Source: Przewalskia tangutica (lineage: Eukaryota; Streptophyta; Magnoliopsida; Solanales; Solanaceae). From it: a DNA stretch of 64,000 bases. Position numbers and translations under genes: made by a program. The DNA lies in NCBI GenBank assembly GCA_029844215.1, contig CM056723.1, positions 89,644,790 to 89,708,789 on the forward strand. The letters run 5' to 3'. Positions 11,469 through 21,970 of the stretch are shown piece after piece (within the stretch, counting starts at the first letter, position 1; each line of letters starts with the position of its first letter). The notes under the pieces are model-generated. The model worked only from the letters and a program-made list of their open reading frames with translations, was not told the DNA's origin and made no database searches.

Positions 11469-12821
11469 TGTTGAGTGTATTTAGGTACACTCTTTTGAGT
11501 CATTTTTAGTTAGTAATTTACTCTTTTCGTTTGTGTTTAGTATAGTATTAGGGTTGTTTTTATTTCTTTTGAGTCACAACGGTTCCAAAGGAGGAAATAC
11601 AAAATTGAGGATAAAATGAGCACAATGAGATTACATTTACACAAGCACAACCCAAGGAATGAAGCCTAAAATGTCCCAAGAAGAATAGAAGAAATCAGGT
11701 AAAATCCGAACGAAAACAGGTCAAGGACCGCGACACAAGGCAAGGAAGGGTCGCGGCGTTAATGAGCCGCGACTGAAGGAATTAGGGCCGCGGCGTGAAA
11801 ATTCCAGATAGAAAGAAAAATATTCACCGTGCCAAGTTCCGCGCGCAGGCGTAATGCTCGGTGATTTTTGCCGACATGACGCGCGCAGACGCGCATAATT
11901 TCCAGATTTGAGTCGAATTTGGCCAAGGGTAAAAGGGTATGGAGCAAGGTTTTTCTCAGATATAAATACCCTAAACCCTGTCATACTTTAAATCATACTT
12001 TGGAGAGGAGAACGACGGCTACAAGCTACACAATTGGAGACTTTTGTTCAAGTTCTTTCTCTTTTCTTTACTTTAATTTAGTTTATGTTGGATTGTAATT
12101 TAGTTCTTAGCATGACAATATTTAGGAGCTAATTACTTTATTAGGGTTTTCCGTCGAATCGCTTGAAACTCTTTCATATAGTTAATGCATTATTGGTGAT
12201 TTCTTCTTCAGGCATATTAAGATCTATTCAATAATTATTTTGATTGCTTGATAATTAACTGATCACTAATTGTCATCACATATATGATTTCGAATCAAAA
12301 TTCTGAAAGGTGAGATTTGAATATGCTGTAGTTGAATAGACATAGGTTAAAATCGTGGATGAAAGTACCCCGATATTTGTGTAGTGTTTAGGGTTATTGT
12401 CCTTAATCCTCATGTGTGGTAAAATCTATCATAGAAATATAGAAGATTTCTGCACATGATTGATCTCTTGTATGTCCTAACCGGAATATAATGATAGATT
12501 AATTAACCTGCTATCTTAATACGAAGAAGTATCATTAGCATTGCATTAACGCGTGAAATAGTGGATAGTTGAAGAGATTGGAAGCTCTATTTCCATCATA
12601 ACTGTTTAAATCCCAAAGTATTTTCAACATTAGTTTAATTTCTGCACTTAATTTTAATTCGTAGTTGTAATTGTCAAACAAAATAACGTTAACCAAATAG
12701 ATATCATAGAATAGATAATCGGTACTTGATAACCAGTCTCTGTGGAGGATATTCGGTCTTACAGACTATATTACTTGAAGCGATACGTACACTTGCGTAA
12801 GCACTTGGAAATATCCTAACA
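11469..12821 (+). repeat. 3' LTR of H1
   Basis: This 1353-bp LTR runs from TGTTGAGTGTATT to ATCCTAACA and matches those of H2 (34920-36266) and H3 (16384-17660). It holds a TATA box at 11961-11968 and, just upstream of it, a GC-rich island with several CCGCG/GCGGC words (about 11725-11900) in otherwise AT-rich DNA. No gene is seen in it. Confidence 0.88.
11961..11968 (+). promoter_or_regulatory. TATA box of the H1 LTR
   Basis: TATAAATA followed by CCCTAAACCCTG, conserved as TATAAAA in H2 (35408) and H3 (16808). It is the likely core promoter of this family. Confidence 0.65.
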
Positions 12822-12831
12822 AGGCGTTACA
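12822..12831 (+). repeat. Last bases of the 5' LTR of K
   Basis: AGGCGTTACA directly follows H1. AGGCG would be the H1 target duplication, and GTTACA mirrors the TGTAAC start of the 3' LTR of K at 34807. The primer site follows six bases later. Confidence 0.65.
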
Positions 12832-12836
12832 AAGTT

Positions 12837-12848
12837 TGGTACCAGATC
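12837..12848 (+). promoter_or_regulatory. Primer binding site of K (initiator Met tRNA)
   Basis: TGGTACCAGATC is close to the standard TGGTATCAGAGC. The next 200 bases to the gag ATG at 13051 form the leader and hold no reading frame I can support. Confidence 0.7.
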
Positions 12849-13050
12849 CTAGGTTCAAGTGTCTTAGGAAGTCTATGAAACCGTGTCCGGTGGGATCACT
12901 TTTATGTGTGTGCACGTACCAAACATGTAAACAGTTGGCCACTAAGAGATCTAAGATTGTCTCACTTCTTTCATAATCTAGATTGTGCAATTAGAACTAT
13001 ACCTTCAGGATATCCATCTAACTCATGTGTATTACTTATTTTTTCAGAAA

Positions 13051-13085
13051 ATGTCTGCTATAAGAAAGTCATCTACAAGAAAGAG
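13051..13085 (+). pseudogene. gag: K gag, N-terminal piece
   Basis: An ATG at 13051 opens MSAIRKSSTRK, a basic Gag start, and the frame is cut by solo LTR L. Removing L and one AAGAG joins it to RAATNAAH at 16122. The initiator is chosen because it is the first ATG after the leader in the frame that continues. Confidence 0.7.
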
Positions 13086-16000
13086 TGTTACACCCCGTAA
13101 TTTCAGGACATGTTTATAAGAACGTACGTAAGAATTCCAAAAAATGTTAAGGTTTGAGACTAGTAAAATTTATCGGAATTGTGGAATTGTCGGAAAACGA
13201 AGTATTGCGACGAATGGGAGGGCGACATGTGTTACCCCCCTTTGTTGGTCTTGGACGATTTGGACATGGATAAAATGGTCATTTGACCATAATTGAGATG
13301 ACAAAGTCTTGCTAAGTCTAAGAGCTTGATATTGTTGACTTAGTCAAAGGCCACTTGGCTTGATCTTTTAGTAGATTGGATCCAAACCATCCATATGTAT
13401 CAATGTTGACCCTCCATGTTGTTATATAGTAACACTACTAGCAAGACAAGCTCCCACACTTAGCTAAATTTTCAAGAAAATTGGATGAACACTTGAAGAG
13501 TGCTCTCGGGTTCATAGGGGTCCAAGAAGAGAAATTTTTCGTTTGTTGTTCAATAACATCCATACTTTAAACCAAGGTTTCTAAGAGTGTTGTAAGGGTA
13601 TCTCAATAGAAAGATCCCGAAAAAGTATCGTTTTTGTATTAGTCGCAGGGTGAAAACCTAGTCACTTTCCTAGCTTTAGATTGGAAGATTAAAGGAAAGT
13701 TGTTTGTGATCTTCTAAGGGCTTCAAGTGGCGGATTGGAGTGTCAAGGAGAGGCTCTAAGTTGCTAGGGAGCGACTTCGGATCTTGAAGTGGATTAAGGC
13801 TCGTTAAGGTAACAATCTTGTTATCTTAAGTGTTATAAGATTACATATTGTTGTAGCTTTACATTTTAACTAGCATGAAGTATATGTATTAAAGATTGAT
13901 AAGTGGTATGGATAGTAGAAGCCTAAAATCCGAAATGACATTCTAGCCATTTGAAATTGAAATACAATTTGGTCGATAATTAGAATCGTCACATGTTTCC
14001 TACTTGAAGATTGTAGTAGTTGTATATCGATTGCGGCTTGATAACATATTATACTAAACAACTTGGATTGAAAAGGAATTGGAAAAGACTATGTATTGTT
14101 GTCCCTCATATTGCCGAATGTGACTTTGTCTTTTGGACTAGTTTGATATCAATTGTGGGGCGGAATTTTACACGTCTTGTAGGCGTGTAATCCCCTATTG
14201 TTAACTACATTGTTGAGCCTTAAATGTGGCGTGTTTGGTTATTGAATTCGGGCCTTGAAAAGGGTGGAAAAGTATGTAGAAACAAAGGAAGTGTTGTCCG
14301 ATTTTCCGTAGAATTTAATGACTTTTTGCACTTAGAATATTCTACGTTTGAAGTAAGAAGTTAATAGACGTATTATGGTCATTATAGGTTGACATACTAC
14401 GTACGGCGTATTGGACTTGACAAGTGGATTGAACCGAAGAGGTATGTGGAACTTTCCTATCTCTTGAACATGAATAGTTGTAAATATATAGTACGGTAGA
14501 CGTACGAGATTTTGACGAATCTAGTCCATTTGATATCCTTGGCTTATCTTATGAATGTCCAAGTTGGTTGAGTTAGGGGATTAACTCACTTGTTTATAAA
14601 TATTAAGGATATCTTAGTCTTTAGAAGTTAAGGGACTTAAAGTACTTTAAAGTATATGATACTTGTTTCGTTTTAAAAGTTTAAGTCTCTTAGTTATAAA
14701 GAAGAATGTAAGTATCTAAGGTATAAATCTAGTATAACGGCTTTATGGGGAGTTGGTTATAATAGCTTTATGGAAAGTTAAAAAGAGTGGTTTACACTAA
14801 GTAATGTAAGTAATGATAAGTGACTTGAAATAATGAAAGGCAAATTGATTTGAAGGCATCAATTGCTTAAGGGTTTAAAAGAAAGAAGTCACTTGATTTA
14901 GAGGCCTATAAATGTATTTCTAAAAGGTAATGTGACTTGTCTTAAAAGGTAAATATGACTTGATACTACGGTTATTAGTATCTTGGAAGTTTTATATGAA
15001 AAAGAGTCATTTTTAAAAGAGTAGAAGTACGTAGTACTTTGGGTTAAATTCCCGGATTTTTTTATATTGACATGCTAGTGCCTTAAGTAAACTAAAATGA
15101 GAGTGCTTATGAACAATACTAATAAGAAGTTAGGGGATTTCCTAATTTGCTTGTATTATGTATGAGAAGCCGGTAGTGCTTACGTTATGTATGATAGCCG
15201 GTTGTGCTAGGGATATATACATTGTTCATTACGGGGTCATTCCCCGGGTTTGTGGCATTTGCATATTCCGTGGATTTGCTACCCATGATGCGAGGAATAC
15301 CTCATGCGAGTCCGTAGGGCTACGCGGTGAAATAGTCCTATGCGGGGCGGACCAGTCCTATGCGAGGAAGTTACCTCATGCGGGTCCACACGACCTATGC
15401 GGGCGGATATAGTCTATGCGAGGAAGTTACCTCATGCGGGTCCATACGGCCTATGCGGGTGAAACAATTCCAAGAGTAGGATTGCTTAATGGTACTACGG
15501 GCGGGTGACCCTACTTTGATCATGAGCCTCCTATTTTTATGCAGTAAAGTATATACTTGTTACTCTCATTGTTAGTAAGGCAAGTGTACTGTAATTTGAT
15601 TATCATACATGTTTCCATCTTTATTTTAGACTTATGATGTAAATTGCAGTATTTTCCAGTTTTACATACTTGGTACATATTGTGTACTGACCCCCTTTCC
15701 TCGGGGGCTGCATTCATGCCGCAGGTAGGGGTGAGCAGGTGGTGAATCATCATTCTTAGGATCACTGATCAGGTGTCAGAAGCTCCATTTCTCCGGAGGC
15801 TTGTCTTTTGGTACGATTTTCCCTGATGTTGTAGATTTATGTACATTCAGGGGTATGGCGGGGCCCTGTCCCGCCACAGTTGTTATTTCTAGAGGTCTGT
15901 AGTCATATATATGGATTGGGTTGTAAGAACAGAGATGTACTGACTTACTTTTGGTCTATATATATTTTATGGAAGGTGGCCTTATCGGCTAGCCTGTTGA

Positions 16001-16118
16001 TGTTTATTGTCTAAGTATTTATATGTGTTGTGTATGTTTCATTGCTATTCTCTGATGTATACCTGTAAGGGGTGCCCAGGTAGGGCACCAGTCGCGGGCC
16101 CGGGGTCGGATCGTGACA
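13086..16118 (+). mobile_element. L: solo LTR of a Tekay-type element, plus orientation
   Basis: It begins TGTTACACCCCG and ends ATCGTGACA, flanked by AAGAG at 13081-13085 and 16119-16123. There is no internal region, so it is a solo LTR left by recombination between two LTRs. Inside are a TATATAG box (13423), short repeats with ATGCGGG and CCTATGCG words (about 15270-15460), and three clean hairpins: CTGC...GCAG at 15708-15724, TGGCGGG...CCCGCCA at 15856-15876, and GGTGCCC/GGGCACC at 16071-16089. No gene is present. Confidence 0.92.
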
Positions 16119-16383
16119 AAGAGGGCTGCTACCAATGCTGCTCATGAGTAGAATACTTATGCTCAAAGAGCCACCTGGAGTACAAGACTTCACCTACTAC
16201 TGTAGGGTGCAGAGGTTCAGACTCTAGTTCCACCGCTGATTCATCGACCGAATATTTGGAGAGCTATTCAGTTGCTCACCCAAATTGTCACCGCATAAGT
16301 TTAACATTAGGAAATAACTCTAAGTGCAGGCGCTAGTGAAGAGTCGTCCAGTTCCAGGACCCAGGAATTTCTGCATATGGATC
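16119..16383 (+). pseudogene. gag: K gag, second piece
   Basis: Translation gives a worn Tekay Gag with IQLLTQIV (about 16270) and SRTQEFLHMD just before H3. At least three in-frame stops occur, several at Gln codons. The piece ends at GGATC, where H3 begins. Confidence 0.7.
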
Positions 16384-17660
16384 TGTTAAGTGTATTTTAG
16401 TATGGTTTTAGAGTCTATTTTAGGATGTCTTTTATGTGGTTTTAGTTGTTTTGTACCGTGTTATGCATTTTATTTTATATTTTCATGTTATAAGCGATTC
16501 AGGTGGAATACGGCGAATTAAAGATGAAATGGATGATTTGGAGGATGCAAATGCACAACCAAGCAATCAATCAGAGAAGCCCCGGGAAGAATAGAAGAAA
16601 TCAGACGAAATTCGGACAAAATACACTGACGGTCCGCGACGCTCTGAGGAAAGAGTCGCGGCGCTGCTGAGTTTCACTGTGCCCAGTTGATTTCTCCTGA
16701 TTTAGCATCGCGGCGCCTGGCTGAAGGGCTGCGGCACCGACACATATTTTTGCGGAAAAGGCCAAATTTTAAAAGGATAAAAAGGTCCAGAACGAAGTTT
16801 TGCTTGATATAAAACCCTAGGGATTGAACCTCATCTCATATCATACTTTGGAAGCGAGGAACAGAGGCGGAGAACACAATTAGAGACATCAATTGTTCAA
16901 GTTCTTTTTCTTTACTTAATTCAGTTTATGTTGGATATTGTTAATTAGTTCTTAGCATGTCTATGAGCTAATTACTTTATTAGGGTTTTCCGTCGAATCA
17001 CTTGAAACTCTTTCATGACTTAATGCGTTATTAGTGATTTCTTCTTCGTATATTAAGATCTATTCAATTTGTATTGAATGTATGATAATTAACTGACCAT
17101 TAATTCACATAACTTATATGATTTCAATTCGAGATCTGAAAGGGGAGATTTGAATATGCTATAGTTGATTAGACATAGGTTAAAATCATGGACGAAAGTA
17201 CCTCGATACTTGTGTAGTAAATACGGTTATTGTTGTTAATCCTCTTGTATGGTAAAACTTATCATAGAAATATAGAAAGTTTATGCATAAGGTTGAGTTT
17301 TTATATGTCCTAACTAGAATATAAAACATATTCGTTAACCTGCTATCTTAATAAGAAGAAGAATCATTATTCTTGCATTAACAAGTGAAAGACTGGATAG
17401 TTGAGGATATTGGAAGCCCTAATTTTCTTCATAAATGTTTTAAACCCCAAGTATTATCATCTTAGTTTATTATTGTTTATTTATTAATTGTAGTTCTTAG
17501 TTTAAAACCCCAAACACATTAATGTTAGCTAAATAGAAACCAAAGGTTAGCTAATCGGTAATTGATAACTCAGTCTCTGTGGACGATAACTCAGTCTTAC
17601 AGATCTTTATTACTTTAAGTGATACGTTCACTTGCGTAAGCATATAGAAAAATCGCAACA
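16384..17660 (+). repeat. 5' LTR of H3
   Basis: This LTR runs from TGTTAAGTGTATT to TCGCAACA and is 1277 bp long. It shares the GC-rich island (about 16630-16745, with GTCGCGGCGC) and a TATAAAA box at 16808 with the other H copies. Confidence 0.85.
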
Positions 17661-17666
17661 AGTTTT

Positions 17667-17684
17667 TGGCGCCGTTGTCGGGGA
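17667..17684 (+). promoter_or_regulatory. Primer binding site of H3 (Asp tRNA)
   Basis: TGGCGCCGTTGTCGGGGA is the complement of the plant Asp tRNA 3' end with one mismatch. Asp primers are typical of Athila elements. Confidence 0.88.
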
Positions 17685-17811
17685 CTGAAATACTATTATA
17701 TCAAAGTATCTAACCTTATTTCTAATTTGTTTTTTTAAAAAAAATTTATAACACATTTTTGCCTTGATCTGCATGTTTTGTTTTTTTAATCAATTTTAGG
17801 GAGCTTTGTTT

Positions 17812-18106
17812 ATGCGAAGCAGAAGAGGAGCAGACACACTTGTCCCTCTAAACCCGGAGATTGAGAAATTATGTAAACAGAACCTGCGACAGAAAAGAAT
17901 TACTAATTCAATCATAATGGAAAATCAGCAGAATCAGAATGGGTTGAATGAAGAGGTACCGACAGCCATGAGACAAGTCCAACATCCTGCAGAGAGAAGC
18001 TTAAGGGACTATGTAATGCTGACAGTTACATGGGTGCAGACATGCATCAGGTTACCCTCTGTGGAAGCCAATAACTTCGAAATCAAGCCAGCGATCTTGC
18101 ACATGA
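17812..18106 (+). pseudogene. gag: H3 gag, N-terminal fragment (Athila-type)
   Basis: ATG at 17812 opens MRSRRGADTLVPLNPEI, and the same start occurs in H2 at 36430. The frame is open through AERSLRDYVM and VEANNFEIKPAIL, the beginning of the Gag core, and ends at the deletion junction at 18106. In H2 the next words would be VQGSVQFGGLP. It cannot make a working Gag. Confidence 0.85.
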
Positions 18107-18855
18107 TTTCATTGCGGGACTTTAGAAGATATTTCATATTATGCATACTACTGATATAGAGGCAGTAGAGTTGGGAGCTTATCAATTGCAGGATATTGCT
18201 AATATTTGGTATGAGTCATGGAAATAGTCTCGAGGGGAAGGTGTGTCTCCTGTGACTTTGGATAAATTTGCATATGCTTTTATTGAACACTTCCAGCCGC
18301 TAGAGGTCAAGGAGGAAAATGCATTTGAGTTCGAGAAGCTCAACCATAATGGTAGGAGTGTGCATGAGTACTAACTCCACTTTGTTTCTTTAGCTAAATA
18401 TGCTCCACACATGGTTCCAAATATGAGGGTCAGAGATAGACACTTTGTGTGGGGTCTTGACACCTATTTGTTCGATGATGCTAACATTGCTGCTCAAAAC
18501 ATAGAAACAATCATTACTAAAACGGTTGCATTTGTACAAGGTAATGAGAGCAGAATGAAGAAAGAAAAAGCTCTACAGAAGGAGAAATATAGGGAATTCA
18601 ATAAGAGAGCTAAGTCTTCAGGACACTTCAGTCATGGGGGAGGTGGAGGTAGACAGTTCTTTAAAAATAGGTCATCAGGACCCGCTCTATCTTCAGCCAA
18701 TGCCCCAGTCCCAAAGTTCAGGAAGATTAGAAAAGACAGAACTCCATAGCATCAGGCTCTCAATCACAAACTAGTGTGGATTAGAGGACATTTGATAATC
18801 CAGTTTGTGGTAACTGTGATAAGTGACACCTGAGAAAGTGTTGCAAGGATATGAA
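18107..18855 (+). pseudogene. gag: K gag, core and basic region
   Basis: Shows the Tekay Gag core with AVELGAYQLQDIANIWYESW (about 18165-18225), then FIEHFQPLEV and the tract MVPNMRVRDRHFV (18411 onward). A basic, glycine-rich linker follows (GGGGGRQFFKN), ahead of the zinc knuckle that lies beyond M. Two Trp/Gln-type stops and one Tyr-region stop break it. Gag would bind the RNA; this copy is dead. Confidence 0.8.
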
Positions 18856-21515
18856 TATCATGACCCGACCCGACGGGCCGCGACTGGTGCCCTACCTGGG
18901 TACCCTTATACCCACCTATCACATATAATCACACAGATACCAAGGATAATGTAGAAGTCGGTAAACCATATCAAAATAGGCAAGCCGACAAGGCTGCCAC
19001 TATATACGGGAACATCCCAAAATAAAGTACAACAGTACAGCTGACCAAAACATGTCTACAATCCACATATGTCCAACCCACACATGACTACATACCTCTA
19101 AGAATATAACAGTGAAATATGACGGGACAAGGCCCAACCATACCCCTGAATGTGCAAAAGTCTATGACAAAGATCTGTACCAAAATAACTAAGCTCCGGA
19201 ACAATGAAGCTCTCCAAACAGCTGAGTGAAAATCCTAAACTGGAGGATCACCAAATCGAGTACTGACTGCGGCATGAAACGCATTCCCAGGGAAAGGGTC
19301 GATGAAATAATGTACTGAGTATATAAAACATGAAGTACTGTAAGGAAGATCATAACTGGCCAAAAGATAACATGAGACAAGTATAATAATCAAAATACCC
19401 TTTGCAACTGTGCCTTATGAAATGAAATCATGTATGTCCATATCATATACCGTACCCGGCCCATTATGAGACTCGGTGAATGAAGTCATATACATATACA
19501 TACCGTACCCGGCACCCTAGTGAGGGTCTCGGTGAAATCATATAATGTGCACATACCATACCCGATCCATTCTGGGACTCGGTAAAATCATGTGGATGCC
19601 TGTCCACGTATATCGTACCCAGCCCATTAGGACTCGGTAAAATCATCATATATATATATATATATATATATACATACCCTGCTCAGGACTCGGTGAATTA
19701 ATATAATCACATCAAGCACAAATAGAATATCATGAGTAACTTTATACAATTTAAATCATTATTTGGCTCTTAATGGAATAAATAGAATGAACTATCACTT
19801 GTAAAATCAAGGCAACTATCATATCAAGTATCACTAGGACTTATGATTCAATAGAATTATGTACGTCCGCCGTACACTCATTTTATATAAATCATGCCAA
19901 ATGAAAGAAAGGATAGTTTCACATACCTTATTGTCGAACTAACCAACTCAATATTTAGAATTCGTCTCGATTAGTACTTCGACCTATAACAATAGTAACA
20001 TGTCCATCAACTTTATGATTACTAGCATACGTTATAATTATCGAATGACAACTCTTTTGTTATATAAAATTGGGCAGCACTTCTCCTACTTATATACGCA
20101 TCCACAACTTACAACCAAGGCCAACAATACCAATAACAAGATACAACTCAAGGATATACCAAAACAGTCCCATATACTTCTATATACGCCATCGTTATGC
20201 ATTCTCTCTCTTCATATTCATGAAATACAACAACCACAATAACCAAGGTGGTTACTACACCTATTTCTAATGTTAATCCAACCCCTTAATCATATTAAAA
20301 CAGTCACTACGAATAGCCCATACTCCAACAACAACACGTGTGCTAAGTAACACCTTACTATACATTTATTCCTTTAGAACGTATATTAGTAACTACCACA
20401 ATGTACATACATGTTCATAATTATAATTCCAGCATTATAACTCAACAAAAACAGCCCCTACATACACTACAACAATGTCCAACAATTATATGGATGTCAC
20501 GGCCCAAGAACACAATATCATAGCTCTTCTTTTAATTCCTTAACATCCAATTCATATTCCAACAATTTCATATAACAACTACAACTTTAAATATCAAGAT
20601 TCCTTCGATTTTTAACATGCAATTAGTGACGATAATAACAACAACAACAACAACAATCGAACCCAATGTAGTAAAACAACCCCAAAATCGGCTCCATGAC
20701 ACACCAAAATAGTCCTTAAATACATTACAACACCAACACAATCACATGCCTTTTCAAGTTCATTTCTTAAATTACAACATCATTTATCTTCCAATTACTC
20801 TATAAGAAGAAGAAATCTTACCTTAACCTTAGCCAAAACAGTCCCTATTTCCAACGGCACCACTGCTCCACTTTTTGCATCATTATCACCATTTCTTCAA
20901 CTTACAATAACATGCATGCATTCTACAAGTTTAAATCCATCTTTCTTACATGTTTTTCTTCCAAATAACTCATCTTCCAAAACTGAAATTCCAGGAGCAA
21001 AATCGATCCAGTTTACCGAAATTTCACTGCTTTGGAGCTCACCATTGCTTAGAAATTTAATAGAAGGATTAATCTTGGAAAAAGAATTAATAAAATCTTC
21101 AATGTTGCTATGGAGGATGAAGATTTTGGCTGAGAAGAAAATGAGGGAGAGTGAAAGAGGTATTTTGAATTAAAGTGTATTGGAAATGATAGGAAATGAG
21201 TATAAGTGCTGATTTTTCCTTTAGCATGCTTGGCACAAGTTCCCACATTTTTAATCATCCTCTTCACTAAAATTAACCCCACAATTAATTAATCTTAGAC
21301 CCCACTTTGTTTATATCCTAAAAATTTCGAAATGTCCAACTATTATAATCAATTCTCATCGTCACACTCGTTGTATCCAAAATTATTCTGGGATTACTTC
21401 ATTTGTATACTAATTTTCGTATTAGCATATGTAAATATACTTTATCTCCAATATTTGAATCTTATTTTCTTAATTACGTTCTCCATTTATTACTCTAGAA
21501 TTACGAGGTGTAACA
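18856..21515 (-). mobile_element. M: solo LTR of a Tekay-type element, minus orientation
   Basis: Bounded by TATCATGACC and GGTGTAACA with ATGAA on both sides (18851-18855 and 21516-21520). The left end should be TGTCACGACC and differs by two transitions, one at a CG. Its length of 2660 bp with no internal part marks a solo LTR. Hairpin units with CCATTCTGGGACTCGG lie at about 19450-19700. The rest is AT-rich with no gene. Confidence 0.9.
19648..19674. repeat. TA microsatellite in M
   Basis: About 12 TA units in a row, lying inside the tandem hairpin block of M. Confidence 0.85.
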
Positions 21516-21970
21516 ATGAATATATTCTATGGGTGTGGCCAGCGGGGTCACTTTCAGAGAGATTGTTCATCGATGTGACAGGGTATCGAAGGTAATGTGG
21601 CTCAGTTCACAAATTCAGAAGTTTCTCGTAAAGCTTAACTCCTATCGGGGCGTGGTGCGGCTAAGAGTGGTAACACATGCAGAGGTTCGAATTGCTTGTA
21701 TGCATTATCTAGTCGTCAGGATATAGAGGCTTATGAAATGTTGTTACATGTATGCTAATAGTTTTCACTTTTTATTTTTATGCTCTTATGGATCCAGGAT
21801 CCACCTTATCTTATGTATCCCCATTTATTGCTAAGAAATTTGGGATAGAGCCAAAAACGTTGCATGCACCCTTCGAAGTATCCACTTCTGTCGGAGAGTC
21901 AATTATAGCTAGACGCGTGTCTAGGGATTGCCCAGTTAAAGTCTATCATCGCACTACAATAGATGACTTA
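21516..21970 (+). pseudogene. gag-pro: K zinc knuckle and aspartic protease N-terminal half
   Basis: The first codons after M read YGCGQRGHFQRDC, a CCHC knuckle in which the first Cys is Phe. The protease begins near 21770 with ALMDPGSTLSYVSPF, the catalytic D-P-G-S form used by Tekay elements, followed by EVSTSVGESIIARRV. It stops at DDL, where B is inserted, and the next residues (LEMIDFDVIMGM) are found at 31528. A frame change separates the knuckle from the protease. Confidence 0.82.

Larger units (their letters stand above)
1..12821 (+). mobile_element. H1: non-autonomous Athila-like LTR element (5' part outside window, split by A)
   Basis: The window opens inside the gag of this element. 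The reading continues after the nested element A (160-8204), through a gag-protease region to about 9720, a long non-coding 3' region, and a 3' LTR at 11469-12821. I see no reverse transcriptase, RNase H or integrase between the protease and the LTR, so it resembles TR-GAG-type non-autonomous elements with an added protease. The right end CCTAACA is followed by AGGCG and then TTACA plus a Met primer site, which means the element landed a few bases from the end of the 5' LTR of K. Its own 5' LTR and the left target duplication lie outside the window. Confidence 0.85.
16384..18106 (+). mobile_element. H3: Athila-like element truncated on its 3' side
   Basis: It contains a 5' LTR, an Asp primer site and the first third of gag, then stops at CACATG with K gag resuming at ATTTCATTG. 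The left flank GGATC is not repeated at the right, so the 3' part was lost by deletion. About 15 Gag codons of K appear to be missing at the same junction. Confidence 0.8.

Noticed and set aside
17667..17684. tRNA-like sequence
   Set aside because: Only the complement of a tRNA 3' end, that is, a primer binding site. No cloverleaf is present nearby.
20000..20270. Two short overlapping frames on the plus strand in M
   Set aside because: Inside a solo LTR on its antisense strand, low complexity and no motif.
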